Notes: generated by a model not told the origin, from the letters alone. Shown: positions 18,479 to 28,562, counted from the first letter of the stretch. The stretch is 64,000 bases of DNA from Vibrio sp. MedPE-SWchi (GCA_001874155.1 MPDB01000007.1:34144-98143); one strand, 5' to 3'. Translations and numbers: made by a program.

Positions 18479-19783
18479 TTACGCTAAATGCCCCACTTCT
18501 TCCGTGATTAATCCCAAAATTTTATTGAGAATGTCTTGCTTGTTTTCCGCCTTATAAACGTTGTCTCGACCGACACAATTACGCAGGCCAACATTTTTAT
18601 TCAGCTCATAATCAAAACCAATGACCGCCATACGCGCATTCATAAGCTCCCCTTCCGGTGTCATCATGCCCTGGCTTACACCACCCACAACGGGAATATC
18701 ATCATGGGTGTTGTCTGCCGTCACCTTGCCACCATTAACCATATTGAGAATGTTGCTACACATGCCTCTATCGACCAGTTTCTTGGTTTGCCCTGCGTAG
18801 TGATTCCAATCTTCCCCATCCGATAAAATAATGATCAGCTGCTTTTGGTTCTTCGACATTGAAGTCACTATTTGCCCTGCGCGGATGATTCCTTGCAAAG
18901 AAGCCGTACCACCACCCGCTTTAAATTTTTTGACCTTTGCAGTGAACGAGGAGAAATCGGTCGTAAAATACAGGTCGTAAAATTTTGCATCCTCATCGCC
19001 ATTCGGAGTGCGTGAGGCTTCGCCTTTAACGATAAATTGTTGAGCGATCGTTTTATCAAAGTTCACCCAATCGTCTTTATCGTATTCGCCTTCTCTCGAA
19101 ATAATTCGCTGATCACGAACCACAGAGTCACCGTCTTGGTCTTTATTCACGGTTCGGCGATTAAACCCCGTCAGTGCCACTCGGTGCGGGTGCTCTGGGT
19201 AAAGCTCGTTATACGCCCCAAGTTCATTCGTCACATCCTCAATAATCTCTTTGAGATCTTTGAGTTTTGAATGTCGCCCTCCACTCCATGAATCGTTCAT
19301 CGACTCAGAAAAATCGACAATGAACGTGATATCAATGGGCTGACTTTGATAGCGTCGAGCCTTCGAAGCGCCCGTCACATTAAATGAGTCACCAAAGCCT
19401 GAAATCGCATCGTTACCTGGAAACCAAGACTTGTGCTGTGTTTTACCGGCAACGCGATATTCAAAGTAGCGAGCCTCGCCTCTTTCTGTCGCGGCGACAC
19501 ATTCCGGTATCGCATCGCAACCGAGTTTCTTCACTTCAATGTCTTGCAGCGAATCCATGTCGTACAAGTAATGTTGGATGTAGCGCTCCGCCAGTTGGTG
19601 GTCTTGCTCATCTTTTGCGGACACCGCGAGAACCGCAGCCTCAGACGCCTCTTCCAATCGAGCTTTGGTCTGCAAGGCTCTCGCCCCATCAGACCCCAAC
19701 ATAAACACCCCAAACAAAGCAGGGATCATGATGGCAAAGAGCATGGCGGCGTGGCCAGATTGCTTACGCAGGGCGTGTTTCAT
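18479..19783 (-). CDS. tadG: TadG-like von Willebrand factor A pilus-assembly protein
   Basis: The 434-residue protein starts with a pseudopilin-like N-terminus: basic residues, then a hydrophobic helix AAMLFAIMIPALFGVFMLG. From about residue 148 it has a VWA domain with the MIDAS motif DFSESMN, a GGGTASLQGI loop and LIIILSDGED. Many TadG proteins carry this domain insertion. It would be anchored in the inner membrane and exposed outside. It follows tadF by 16 bp. Length is within the TadG range. Confidence 0.88.
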   Translation of the reverse strand: MKHALRKQSGHAAMLFAIMIPALFGVFMLGSDGARALQTKARLEEASEAAVLAVSAKDEQDHQLAERYIQHYLYDMDSLQDIEVKKLGCDAIPECVAATERGEARYFEYRVAGKTQHKSWFPGNDAISGFGDSFNVTGASKARRYQSQPIDITFIVDFSESMNDSWSGGRHSKLKDLKEIIEDVTNELGAYNELYPEHPHRVALTGFNRRTVNKDQDGDSVVRDQRIISREGEYDKDDWVNFDKTIAQQFIVKGEASRTPNGDEDAKFYDLYFTTDFSSFTAKVKKFKAGGGTASLQGIIRAGQIVTSMSKNQKQLIIILSDGEDWNHYAGQTKKLVDRGMCSNILNMVNGGKVTADNTHDDIPVVGGVSQGMMTPEGELMNARMAVIGFDYELNKNVGLRNCVGRDNVYKAENKQDILNKILGLITEEVGHLA

Positions 19784-19799
19784 TGTTTTTCTCTTCCTG

Positions 19800-20348
19800 T
19801 TATCTGCCGATCACCACAGAATCCGACATCACGTGAGTAAATTCGCGCCCTAGAATGTCACCAATCCAGTTATCGGTCTGATAGCAAACCGTCACGCGAT
19901 ACAGTGGCATTTCTCTGCCTCGATTTGTCACTACCGTCATGGGCTCGAGCTCGTCAATGGTCTGTTTTATTCGGCACTCAACCCCACCACGGCTTTCATA
20001 GATCGCAGGGTTTGCCTCGCCCACCTGTTTAAAGCTCAACTCTTCCACCAACAACCCATAATGGCTCGGTTCAAAGCGACCAAACGTTCGCTGTAAGGAG
20101 TGCTGAGCGATGGTGTCGATGTCATCGACTTCGGTTGACGTTAACTGGTAGTCGGTATCGTAAAGTTGAGTGCGCTCTTTCAGCACGTTTACTAGAGAAT
20201 AAGAGAGCCTATCGAGCTTACCCTTCAGCGATAGCTTGATGATCACGTCGCCACTAAAGGCAATCAGTAAGCTGAAAAAGACCGCAACCATTGCAAACTC
20301 AATACTGAACGTACCTTGTTGTTTAGATTTCAAATTTTGACCTTTCAT
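19800..20348 (-). CDS. tadF: TadF-like pseudopilin
   Basis: The 182-residue protein begins KSKQQGTFSIEFAMVAVFFS: a short basic leader, Gly, then a Glu at +5 in a hydrophobic helix, the TadE/TadF prepilin-peptidase motif. The remainder is a soluble periplasmic domain with two Cys (in VECRIKQ and VTVCYQT). It overlaps tadE by 26 bp and precedes tadG. The minor pseudopilin role is inferred from the family. Confidence 0.85.
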   Translation of the reverse strand: MKGQNLKSKQQGTFSIEFAMVAVFFSLLIAFSGDVIIKLSLKGKLDRLSYSLVNVLKERTQLYDTDYQLTSTEVDDIDTIAQHSLQRTFGRFEPSHYGLLVEELSFKQVGEANPAIYESRGGVECRIKQTIDELEPMTVVTNRGREMPLYRVTVCYQTDNWIGDILGREFTHVMSDSVVIGR

Positions 20349-20808
20349 ATTCTTGTACCACGATCATCTCTCGGCTCATTAAGTTTTGAGTCGTAAAGAA
20401 GTAGCTAAAAATGGGCATAAATCGGTAGTTGATTCGATAAATAGCCAGCGATGAAAGCTCGGAATCCCCACACTCTTTCATCTTTTGATTGTCTGAAATC
20501 ATGCACTGATCGGTGATGCTCGTTAGCGCCTCTATACCCTGTGTGTAATGGATCGTGACCTGAAAGTTGTCGCCATCGACGACTTGATTCCAAATGCTAT
20601 TGTCTCGATGTAAAACCTGTTCTACTGTCTCCAGATAATGGCCCGAGCCTTTTTTGGCGGTACGCGCAACTTCTGAAATAGCCAAATCGTTAATCGCTGA
20701 AATGTACGAGATATAACTCATCTCGACCCACGCCATGCACATCAACCAGAACGCAAAAAAACCAACCGCGAACTCGATACTGGCCACGCCTCGCTGCTTA
20801 GATCTCAC
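20323..20808 (-). CDS. tadE: TadE-like pseudopilin
   Basis: The 161-residue protein opens with RSKQRGVASIEFAVGFFAFW, the TadE prepilin motif (Gly, then Glu at +5 in a hydrophobic helix). A periplasmic domain of about 120 residues follows, with a Cys pair (CMISDNQKMKEC). Processing by TadV is expected. It overlaps tadD by 11 bp and tadF by 26 bp, which points to coupled translation. Confidence 0.87.
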   Translation of the reverse strand: MRSKQRGVASIEFAVGFFAFWLMCMAWVEMSYISYISAINDLAISEVARTAKKGSGHYLETVEQVLHRDNSIWNQVVDGDNFQVTIHYTQGIEALTSITDQCMISDNQKMKECGDSELSSLAIYRINYRFMPIFSYFFTTQNLMSREMIVVQEYERSKFEI

Positions 20809-21577
20809 GACTTGGCTCCGATAACGTCACGCCCATAAGTGCCAATGACTGGCTTTCTTGCGAATACGGCGTGTGATGGCGAAGTGCTTGATATATTTTT
20901 TCAATTTGATGCTTGCTGTATCTCTCACTCAACACGTTTTCGACAAAACGATAGTGACCCAGTTTCGCCATACTCAATGTCAGGTTCGCCATCATTTGTT
21001 GATTCATTTGACCGCGCTGATAGAGGGGCAATAAGCGTTCCATCGCAGCCTGGTAATTCTCTTGTGCAATATCGAGAACCGCTAGATTGTTGTTCACTGA
21101 AACAGAGTCATAAAAGTGCGCTCTGGCGCGTTCAAAGTAGCGACGAGATAAATCAAACTGATAGCTGTAGCCATACAAGGTACCCAGTAGGTTCTCTGCT
21201 TGGGCGTGTTTAGGGCTCTGTTCTAAGGCCTGTTTTGCACGACCTATGGCCGCAGAATACTGACCTAACTCGCTAAAAGCTTGAGCTTGCAACAATAAGC
21301 TGCTGACGCTTGGGTGAGATTGCTCAGTCACAGGCGAGATGTAAAACAGGGCCGATTCAGCGTCTCCCATCGATAGGTACGCCTGCGACAATTTTTCTCG
21401 TACACTGTGAGAATCATGTTGTTGTAGCTGACTTTTATAGAGTTGGGTCAGCTGAACGTAGTTATTGGTTTTTTGGTAGATGGCCTCTTTGGATTCGTCT
21501 TTTTGCCACGTCGCTTGTGTCGAACTGCAAGCCGATAACATCAAAGCAATCATAAGTAGGGTTAGTTTGTTAAACAT
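20798..21577 (-). CDS. tadD: TadD-like TPR lipoprotein
   Basis: The 259-residue protein carries a lipoprotein signal, NKLTLLMIALMLSAC, with a LSAC lipobox. Tandem tetratricopeptide-like helices follow through residue 230 or so (AYLSMGDAESALFYI, SELGQYSAAIGRAKQAL, NLLGTLYGYSYQFDL, NLAVLDIAQENYQAAM). TadD acts as an outer-membrane pilotin or scaffold for the secretin in Tad systems. It overlaps tadC by 8 bp. Confidence 0.88.
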   Translation of the reverse strand: MFNKLTLLMIALMLSACSSTQATWQKDESKEAIYQKTNNYVQLTQLYKSQLQQHDSHSVREKLSQAYLSMGDAESALFYISPVTEQSHPSVSSLLLQAQAFSELGQYSAAIGRAKQALEQSPKHAQAENLLGTLYGYSYQFDLSRRYFERARAHFYDSVSVNNNLAVLDIAQENYQAAMERLLPLYQRGQMNQQMMANLTLSMAKLGHYRFVENVLSERYSKHQIEKIYQALRHHTPYSQESQSLALMGVTLSEPSREI

Positions 21578-22475
21578 TAAGCATCATCCTCATTACCCCT
21601 GGAGCGGCAATCACGAATACAATTGGGATCAAGATGAACACGATCAGTGGGATCGACATCTTGGCGGCTAACTTCCCTATCTCTTCTTCCAATTCCAGCA
21701 TCTGAACTTCTCGGATATCACCGGCTAACGTTGTTAACACGTTATAAATCGATGAACCGTGCTGAATGCTCTGTGTCAGTGTCATCACAAAGCTTCGCAC
21801 TTCGGGGGATGGCACCTTGCGGTATAACTCCTCTAGCGCGTTTTCCACTCCAACCAACCGAGCTCGTTGATTAGTGCTATCCAGTAGACTGGAGAGCTCC
21901 TGGTCAAAACTTTTCATCTCAATCGATAGATACTTCATTGAAGCCTCTATCGTCATGCCGGTTTGAACGCAAATCGCCATCAAATCAATCAAATAAGGCA
22001 TTTGATGTGAGATTCGACGTTGGCGACTTTTTGCCATTGAATTCAGCACGATGTCGGGAAGAGCGATGACCACCATCGCCCATGCCGCAGCGATAGCAAT
22101 CCAAGACTCGAGTGACGCCTCACTCAGCCAACACACGCCCGCAACCGCCGCCTCTCCAACCAACAAAGCGCCATACTTCATTGGCATAAACCATTGAGCC
22201 CAACGCGCGTTGTGAAAACCAGCACTGGTAAAACGCACCGCCATATCACTTTGAGTCGTAACAAAAACATGAGAGACAGGTTTCAGCCAACGATTAATGT
22301 TTGTATCCGACGCCTTTGACTGAGCCACAAAGCGATTGTGTTTGGCCAGTGACGCGATACGTCGCTTTTGTTGAGCGAGCATGATCAGCCAATAACATAA
22401 GAGTAATCCTCCAAACGCTAAGCCAGCCCAAGAAAGAAACAAGCTCACCCTAGAAAAACCCATCGTCGAGTTCAT
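21570..22475 (-). CDS. tadC: Tad inner-membrane platform protein TadC
   Basis: The 301-residue protein has two N-terminal membrane helices, a T2SSF/GspF-type cytoplasmic domain (LIDLMAICVQTGMTIEASMKY; FVMTLTQSIQHGSSIYNVL) and a C-terminal helix, AKMSIPLIVFILIPIVFVIA. With TadB it forms the platform that TadA drives during pilin polymerisation. It overlaps tadB by 1 bp and tadD by 8 bp. Confidence 0.9.
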   Translation of the reverse strand: MNSTMGFSRVSLFLSWAGLAFGGLLLCYWLIMLAQQKRRIASLAKHNRFVAQSKASDTNINRWLKPVSHVFVTTQSDMAVRFTSAGFHNARWAQWFMPMKYGALLVGEAAVAGVCWLSEASLESWIAIAAAWAMVVIALPDIVLNSMAKSRQRRISHQMPYLIDLMAICVQTGMTIEASMKYLSIEMKSFDQELSSLLDSTNQRARLVGVENALEELYRKVPSPEVRSFVMTLTQSIQHGSSIYNVLTTLAGDIREVQMLELEEEIGKLAAKMSIPLIVFILIPIVFVIAAPGVMRMMLNV

Positions 22476-23395
22476 TACTTCACCTTCTTCATTAATGCCC
22501 AGATGATGAGCATGCCAATACTTTCACTCGTAATGAGGTAATAAAGAATCGGCCTCCCCTCGGGGTGGTGCATAACAAATTCAAAGTTCTCAGAGCTCAA
22601 GAACTGCAAAATAAACAGGAAGAAAAATGGCGTTGCACCCACTATTTTCGCTGAGATACGCGCCTCTGAAGTGAGGGCAAACTTCTTCCTTTCTACGGCT
22701 CTTGCCTCAAACATTTGTCTATTTAGGCGCGACATCACCTCTTTAAGCTGGCCACCTCGCTGCATGTTTGCTCGCAAGGTAATCACAAAAAAATGAAACG
22801 ATGGGTAAGGAAAGCGGCGACAAGACTTGCGAAATACATCATCGATGGGCTCGCCTAAGTTAAGCCGCTCGCTCATCACCTTGAATTCTTTCCCCACTTC
22901 GCCTTCTAGTTTCTGGCCAACATACCCAATGCCACGCCCAATGCTTTCCCCTGCACTCAGCGAGCTCGCCAACATGTTCAATGCATCAGGAAAGGTCTCT
23001 TCAAAGCGTTTCTTTTCTCGTTTTTGTAAGTAGAGGTAGCCGATCACCCAAGCGGCGCCTAAAGCTAACGGCAGCACTTCAAACCAGGGTAAACCTAATG
23101 TACTCTGATTCAGGCTACCCGCTAGCAGCACAACCACGAACGAAAAAGCCACGACTTTGGCTAGCGCCATTTTCCCCAATTGACGCTGTAGGTTATCCCA
23201 ACGTACACGCACTTTTTGTTTAAAGTTTCGGTCAGAAAGACTGGCGAAATTCACCGCTTGTTGAGTAAAGCTCAGATCTTTCTGGTTATGGTTTTGCGCC
23301 TGTTGGGAGAGATACTCTTCAACCGAGGCGGCTTGATTTGGTTTTAGAGCGACAAACATGAGTATTGCCCCACCTAAGATAATCAGCCAATACAT
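22475..23395 (-). CDS. tadB: Tad inner-membrane platform protein TadB
   Basis: The 306-residue protein starts with a membrane helix (YWLIILGGAILMFVAL) and has two more central helices (about residues 78-115). A GspF-type domain follows with FPDALNMLASSLSAGESIGR and FFVITLRANMQRGGQLKEVM, and the protein ends in two C-terminal helices. It is the partner of TadC. It is 9 bp downstream of tadA. Confidence 0.9.
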   Translation of the reverse strand: MYWLIILGGAILMFVALKPNQAASVEEYLSQQAQNHNQKDLSFTQQAVNFASLSDRNFKQKVRVRWDNLQRQLGKMALAKVVAFSFVVVLLAGSLNQSTLGLPWFEVLPLALGAAWVIGYLYLQKREKKRFEETFPDALNMLASSLSAGESIGRGIGYVGQKLEGEVGKEFKVMSERLNLGEPIDDVFRKSCRRFPYPSFHFFVITLRANMQRGGQLKEVMSRLNRQMFEARAVERKKFALTSEARISAKIVGATPFFFLFILQFLSSENFEFVMHHPEGRPILYYLITSESIGMLIIWALMKKVK

Positions 23396-23404
23396 ACCGT
23401 GCTC

Positions 23405-24688
23405 CTACTGGTTGAATGTCATGGACTCAATCACTTGAGTCAGCTGCTGCTCGACACCAAAAAATCGGGCTTTTTCAAAAAGTGCCGATCGAGACATCAC
23501 ACCCGAGGTAACATATTGACCTCGAATACGACCATCAGGGCTATGAGGCGACGCCTGGAATGAAAAGAGTTCTTCCAACACCACATTACTCCCCTCAATA
23601 CCGACCACTTCTGTGATGTTCATGACTTTTCTCGAACCATCGTGCAGACGACTGACTTGCACCACCAAATCAACCGCGCTAACAATTGAGCGTCGAATCG
23701 CCTCTAACGGCAGGTTATTTGTCGCCATCATCACCATCGATTCAACACGAGCCAGTGCATCCCTTGGGGTATTGGCGTGCAGTGTCGACATAGAACCATC
23801 GTGCCCAGTATTCATCGCTTGAAGCATTTCAAAGGCTTCGCCACCACGGCACTCGCCGACAATGATTCGATCTGGACGCATTCGCAGAGAGTTAATCACC
23901 AGCTCTCTTGCGGTAATGGCCCCCGTCCCCTCAATGCCGTCATTGCGCGTTTCCATTCTGACCACATGCGATTGTTGCAATCTAAGCTCGGCCGTATCTT
24001 CAATAGTGACGGTCCGCTCTCCCTCTGAAATATGCTGAGAGAGCGCATTGAGCAAGGTTGTTTTACCCGAGCCAGTGCCACCCGACACCAGAATATTGAG
24101 CCGACAACGCGCGGCCAGTTGAAGTAAACCCGCCATTTCAGAGGTTAAAGAACCAAAGCCAACTAATTGCTCAAAGCCAATATTTTGCTTCTGAAATTTA
24201 CGAATCGAGATAGACGTTCCTTCCAGTGTGATTGGCGGGATAACGATATTGACTCGACTGCCATCGTCTAACCGAGCATCACACGTCGGTGACGACCCAT
24301 CCACACGACGACCGACTCGGCTCGCGATGCGTTTGGCGATACCAAGCAGCTGCTTCTCATCGATAAATCGAATTGGCGCTTTTTCAACGAGGCCATGACG
24401 CTCAATGTAAACTTGGTGCGGGCCATTGATCATGATGTCGGTGATGGAGTCATCGTCCATCAACACTTGCAACGGCCCAAGCCCAACCAATTCATGCACC
24501 ATGCTGGTGACATAGTCTGATTTCGCCAGTGATGAAATAGGCAGCTGATCGCGGCTCACCAACATATCCACCGCACTGGCTAACTGAGTCTCGAGGTCTA
24601 ATCGCGGTAAGCTTTCAATCACACTGGCGTCCAGGGCATCAAATATCTGTTTACGCAGCTGTAAATAAACACGCTGTGAATGTTCCAT
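23405..24688 (-). CDS. tadA: Tad secretion ATPase TadA (CpaF)
   Basis: The 427-residue VirB11/GspE-family ATPase powers Flp pilus assembly at the inner membrane. Walker A is at residues 203-211 (GGTGSGKTT), the Asp box is [10 protein letters not shown] (227-235), the Walker B and adjacent segment is [16 protein letters not shown] and the His box is [12 protein letters not shown]. The N-terminal block [20 protein letters not shown] is typical of CpaF. Length is normal. It is 9 bp after tadZ and 9 bp before tadB. Confidence 0.95.
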   Translation of the reverse strand: MEHSQRVYLQLRKQIFDALDASVIESLPRLDLETQLASAVDMLVSRDQLPISSLAKSDYVTSMVHELVGLGPLQVLMDDDSITDIMINGPHQVYIERHGLVEKAPIRFIDEKQLLGIAKRIASRVGRRVDGSSPTCDARLDDGSRVNIVIPPITLEGTSISIRKFQKQNIGFEQLVGFGSLTSEMAGLLQLAARCRLNILVSGGTGSGKTTLLNALSQHISEGERTVTIEDTAELRLQQSHVVRMETRNDGIEGTGAITARELVINSLRMRPDRIIVGECRGGEAFEMLQAMNTGHDGSMSTLHANTPRDALARVESMVMMATNNLPLEAIRRSIVSAVDLVVQVSRLHDGSRKVMNITEVVGIEGSNVVLEELFSFQASPHSPDGRIRGQYVTSGVMSRSALFEKARFFGVEQQLTQVIESMTFNQ

Positions 24689-24697
24689 ACTTGCCCC

Positions 24698-25921
24698 TTA
24701 TCGCTTAAACCAGTGAGAGATTGAGAAGCCCTTCTTGGGCTCGACTTTTTCCCCAATCAGCAATGCCACTATCGTTTGCAGCCCCACTCTCATTTCAGAG
24801 CGAGATTCACTGAGCAGCTCACCTTGGAGCAAGGTTTGGTTGGCTTTAAAGTCGAACACCAATTTCGCATCGGCTTCACGACCAAAGTACTTCACAACAT
24901 CGGCTTCACTGATGGATGCCGCATTATGTGGTCGAGAACGATTCATCACGGTTAACACGACAAGGTTTGGATAGTGCACGTCTATCTCTGAGCGAATTCG
25001 GTTCAGCTCCCTCAAAGAAGAAACGGTTGCATCAAATACCAAAACTAACGAATCAAGATTTTCAACCGCCTGCCTAAACTCTTCATTGGTTGTTGCGGTG
25101 TGAGAGTAATCTTCCACGACAAACGCGTGGCTTTGGATCATCTGCTGCTTTAACGACTGGGTGTATTGGAACAGATCTCTACGCCCAAACTCGTCAGACT
25201 CAACAGCAAGCAAGGACAGGTTCTTTTCTATGCTTTGCACCAAGCTCGTGGCAATGTCAGCATCAACCCCTGCGGCAAGAGTGCCCTTTTGAACGCTACG
25301 TTTCGAAAACTTCTTTAGCCCCAACATGACATCAATGTTGCTGCCCGTGTAGGTATAATCCACCAACAAAGTACTTGCGTTTTGATGCTTGGCTAAACGA
25401 CGTGACACCTCACAGGCAACGAGGGATGTTCCCACTCCCCCCTTAACTCCCATCACGGCAATCTGTTTGGCCTTTCGGTTGTTACTCACGCCTTGCTGCG
25501 CCGTGTGATTACGAGAAACGCTGTGATAGAAATCAATAACTTCCGCTTCGCCTGCTGGCCAAAATAGATAATAGAAGCCGAGCTTTTTTAAAGCGCGAAT
25601 GATTGAGATGGTGTCGACATTACCAACAATGATCACCGAGACATGAGGTGGTAAGGCATGAGTTAATAGCTGCGCTTCTGCCACGATATCTGCGCTTTGG
25701 TTTAACTCGACGAACACCACTTCGATATCGGCATGGAGCTCTATTTTGGTAAAACTCGCGTCTTTATTCGTGAATGCTTTTGGCTCAGGAAAGCCTTCAA
25801 ATCGAAATGCTTTCAGGATTACGTCGCTACAGGACTGGGTTTGGAAAAACAGTGCGCAGCGATTTTGTTTCTCTGACTCTTTTGCTTCCACACCGTTTAG
25901 CTTATGAACTAAATCAAACAT
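24698..25921 (-). CDS. tadZ: Tad localisation protein TadZ (CpaE), ParA/MinD-like
   Basis: The 407-residue protein has an atypical receiver-like N-terminal domain (about residues 20-140). A MinD/ParA-type ATPase domain then opens with a deviant Walker A, VMGVKGGVGTSLVACE, and VDYTYTGSNIDVML. TadZ marks the site of the pilus machine at a pole. The loop keeps Lys, Gly and Thr, but the last positions read GTS where ParA has GKT, as in other TadZ proteins. It begins 24 bp after rcpB. Confidence 0.88.
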   Translation of the reverse strand: MFDLVHKLNGVEAKESEKQNRCALFFQTQSCSDVILKAFRFEGFPEPKAFTNKDASFTKIELHADIEVVFVELNQSADIVAEAQLLTHALPPHVSVIIVGNVDTISIIRALKKLGFYYLFWPAGEAEVIDFYHSVSRNHTAQQGVSNNRKAKQIAVMGVKGGVGTSLVACEVSRRLAKHQNASTLLVDYTYTGSNIDVMLGLKKFSKRSVQKGTLAAGVDADIATSLVQSIEKNLSLLAVESDEFGRRDLFQYTQSLKQQMIQSHAFVVEDYSHTATTNEEFRQAVENLDSLVLVFDATVSSLRELNRIRSEIDVHYPNLVVLTVMNRSRPHNAASISEADVVKYFGREADAKLVFDFKANQTLLQGELLSESRSEMRVGLQTIVALLIGEKVEPKKGFSISHWFKR

Positions 25922-25945
25922 GTTGAACTCTCTAACAGTGAGTAA

Positions 25946-26440
25946 TTAGATGGCTTTGTGCGGGTTGACCATTGAATGCCAACGACTCGTATCCACAGTG
26001 CACCCCAAGCTTCCTTTCCCATACTCACCGACTTGTTCCTGATGGCAGATTTCGAGCTTTACCTTCAATACAGTGACAGACACACTGAGATCAAAACGGC
26101 TACTAGACGGCAACGCATTTTGGTTATGATCTATTTGGCTTTGCGTCACGCCCGCTTTCGTCAACTGATTGAAAACCTCTTGGTAGAGCACCTCACCTTG
26201 TTTGCCCTTAGTGGTGATTGCCCAATGGGCTGTTTTCACGTTTTGTGGGTAATCCGCAATAAAATCACGCACCTTTTCAGCCGCCAGTTCTTGTTTGTCT
26301 GAATGCAACTGAAGTTGATAAGTCACAGGGATAACTTCAATTTCTGTTCCACGCGGCTCAACGATATGATCGACACAGCCAGTCAGTGAGAGAGAGACAA
26401 ACAACATCGTTAACATCGGTTTCATTAGCGTTGATTTCAT
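25946..26440 (-). CDS. rcpB: RcpB/CpaD-like pilus biogenesis lipoprotein
   Basis: This 164-residue protein has a lipoprotein signal with lipobox LTGC. A periplasmic domain follows, whose C-terminal GSLGCTVDTSRWHSMVNPHK resembles the CpaD family end, in which a Cys precedes an M-x-NP/DP segment. It overlaps the secretin gene rcpA by 4 bp and sits in the place of rcpB in the Aggregatibacter order. RcpB helps the secretin gate or assemble. Similarity is low, as usual for this family. Confidence 0.75.
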   Translation of the reverse strand: MKSTLMKPMLTMLFVSLSLTGCVDHIVEPRGTEIEVIPVTYQLQLHSDKQELAAEKVRDFIADYPQNVKTAHWAITTKGKQGEVLYQEVFNQLTKAGVTQSQIDHNQNALPSSSRFDLSVSVTVLKVKLEICHQEQVGEYGKGSLGCTVDTSRWHSMVNPHKAI

Positions 26441-27756
26441 TGACTAAACCCTCCTGAAGATAGAATTTCATCTGCCCATTTCTGTTGAGATTGTTCGTAT
26501 TCACTCCCTAAGCCAAAGAAGCGTTTAAGGGTGCTGGTCTTTTTCATTGTTGGTAATTGGATCTGCTCAGCTTTCAACGGCTGAACCAAATTCACCGTTG
26601 CGACAATCACCAACTCCGTCTTACTGCGCTCGGTTCCTGTATGGCGAAACAACGCGCCTATGATTGGAATGTCACCGATGTAAGGAATGCGTGTCAGTGA
26701 CTCTTTCTCTTCACTGTTTAGCAAGCCTCCAAGCACAAAGCTTTGCCCATCTCCAAGTTCAACGGTTGTTTGTGCTCGTCGAGTTCTTAATGCAGGTAAG
26801 TCGAAGTTATCGCTGCTGTAACTGCCGTCGAGCGAGCTCACCTCTGGCGTCAATGCGAGCTTAATTTTGTCATCTCGTAGCACTTTCGCGAGCAGCTCTA
26901 ATCGCACACCAAACTCCTTGTACTCAACGTTTGTGCCACCATCAATCACTGTCACCACAGGAAGCTCTCCCCCTACAAGAAAGCTGGCTTTCTCACCAGA
27001 GATCACAGATAGATTAGGCTCAGCAAGCACCTGCCCAACGCTGTCAGTGCCCAATGCAGAAATTACCGACACGATGTCGCTGGCACTAAAGTGAGTGAGT
27101 TGATCAACGAATATGCCAGGGTTGCCGTTACTGCCCATTTTGATGCCAAAATCCTGCATAAAGGAGTGTGAGACTTCAGCAATGGTCAGTTTGACATTGA
27201 CCTGCTTGGTGGCTGATATTTCAACATTGTTGACCACACCCTGATAGTTCAGCTGCGTCATGAAGCCTACGTCTACGTCATCACTCTCTTCATCACTCAT
27301 TTGATAGGATGTCGACGTGGCTGTTTTACCCAATAACTCACCCACCAACTGATGGATGTTGTCTTTCTCTTGCTCATTCGCGACCAGTCCGCTCAGCACG
27401 ACGTTATCGCCAATGCCTGCCACAGACACTTGGGCATTGGGAAACATCACCTCAATTTGCTGCTCGATGACTCGATAACTTTTATTGACCACCAGCAGTC
27501 GATTCAAGATCTCATTCCCTTGTGAATCAAAGGCGATGAATGAGGCTGACCCCATCGTGCGACCAAAAACCACCACTTTATGGCTGTCTATGACTTGATA
27601 GTCAGCGACGTTTTTTCCAGAGATGAACACCGAGGTCACCTCGCCACGAATAGAAAACGTTTTGGCCTCGCCTACGGTTAAATTGGTCGAGCCTTGTGCC
27701 CAACTCCCTTGGGGAAACAGCACGAATAACATCAAAGCAAATAGCGTTGTTCTCAT
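26437..27756 (-). CDS. rcpA: Tad outer-membrane secretin RcpA (CpaC)
   Basis: The 439-residue protein has a signal peptide (LFALMLFVLFPQGSWAQG). N-terminal pilus-associated and BON-like domains follow (INVSGKN-like SGKNVADYQVID; AQVSVAGIGDNVVLSGLV). The secretin core has LAEPNLSVISGEKASFLVGG, PVVTVIDGG and the C-terminal FVLGGLLNSEEKE and IPYIGDIPIIGALFR. It forms the outer-membrane channel for the pilus. An AGGAGG site serves two adjacent ATGs (27759 and 27756), and the second has the better spacing. It is 6-9 bp after rcpC. Confidence 0.93.
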   Translation of the reverse strand: MRTTLFALMLFVLFPQGSWAQGSTNLTVGEAKTFSIRGEVTSVFISGKNVADYQVIDSHKVVVFGRTMGSASFIAFDSQGNEILNRLLVVNKSYRVIEQQIEVMFPNAQVSVAGIGDNVVLSGLVANEQEKDNIHQLVGELLGKTATSTSYQMSDEESDDVDVGFMTQLNYQGVVNNVEISATKQVNVKLTIAEVSHSFMQDFGIKMGSNGNPGIFVDQLTHFSASDIVSVISALGTDSVGQVLAEPNLSVISGEKASFLVGGELPVVTVIDGGTNVEYKEFGVRLELLAKVLRDDKIKLALTPEVSSLDGSYSSDNFDLPALRTRRAQTTVELGDGQSFVLGGLLNSEEKESLTRIPYIGDIPIIGALFRHTGTERSKTELVIVATVNLVQPLKAEQIQLPTMKKTSTLKRFFGLGSEYEQSQQKWADEILSSGGFSQ

Positions 27757-27765
27757 CATTTCCTC

Positions 27766-28554
27766 CTACTCAAAGCGATATTCACGAATGCCACTGGTGC
27801 CACCGCTGATTGGGATGATGTCGGAAGAGTCAGCTTCTAGATCATCAGAAAAGGCCTCCCCCAGTGATTTGTGCACCGCAACCTCGGCTATCCGCTGTGC
27901 CACCGTCAATTGCGCTAACTGCTGATTCGAAACCTGTAGAATTAAGGTCACCTGAGTCTCTTTTTCTAGCGTTAACGTGCTTACTGCTTTTTCGGATGAC
28001 ACCATATCCAACACCAACACTTGGGCTAACAATGGCGTCATGGTCAAGTGCTGGATATCTGATACGGTGTCTTCACTGGACAAGTTTTGATCCGGCGTGG
28101 AAAGCACCGAAATATCCACCAAGTCACCAACCGCTATCGTGCCGCCCAGTACATCTTTTCCCGGAACCGTCACGTTGTAAGGCACAAAACCAGGCTGAAT
28201 GACCGCCTGTAAGTACTGGCTATCACCAGGAGACGTCAACATATTCGGATCAACCCACTCATTAGCGGCAATATCACGCACCGCAAAAACAGGCCCATTC
28301 CAATTCAATTCAATGTCTTGGTCGATGCCCAACGGTGATGCCTGAGCTTGTGACAAGTGCTTGATTTCAAAGTCACTTCGTTTTAGCTGCTGACCTTTTA
28401 CCGCCGGGTGAGTCAATTGCCACACCTTATAAGTCACAACCTTAGTAGGCACCTCTGGCTGCACTGGCATGCTTTCCCCCGGCGCATTAACCACGCCATA
28501 AAGCCCAATAGATATAGCGACGAACGCTAAGCTAATAATGATTTTTGAGTTCAT
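27766..28554 (-). CDS. rcpC: Tad pilus assembly protein RcpC (CpaB)
   Basis: The 262-residue protein has an N-terminal membrane helix (IIISLAFVAISIGLYGVV) and a SAF/antifreeze-like domain from about residue 45 (VWQLTHPAVKGQQLKRSDFE). The RcpC/CpaB domain follows with VTVPGKDVLGGTIAVGDLVDI. It is periplasmic and works with the secretin. It is 8 bp downstream of tadV and just upstream of rcpA, matching the standard order. Confidence 0.9.
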   Translation of the reverse strand: MNSKIIISLAFVAISIGLYGVVNAPGESMPVQPEVPTKVVTYKVWQLTHPAVKGQQLKRSDFEIKHLSQAQASPLGIDQDIELNWNGPVFAVRDIAANEWVDPNMLTSPGDSQYLQAVIQPGFVPYNVTVPGKDVLGGTIAVGDLVDISVLSTPDQNLSSEDTVSDIQHLTMTPLLAQVLVLDMVSSEKAVSTLTLEKETQVTLILQVSNQQLAQLTVAQRIAEVAVHKSLGEAFSDDLEADSSDIIPISGGTSGIREYRFE

Positions 28555-28562
28555 TGTTCAAC

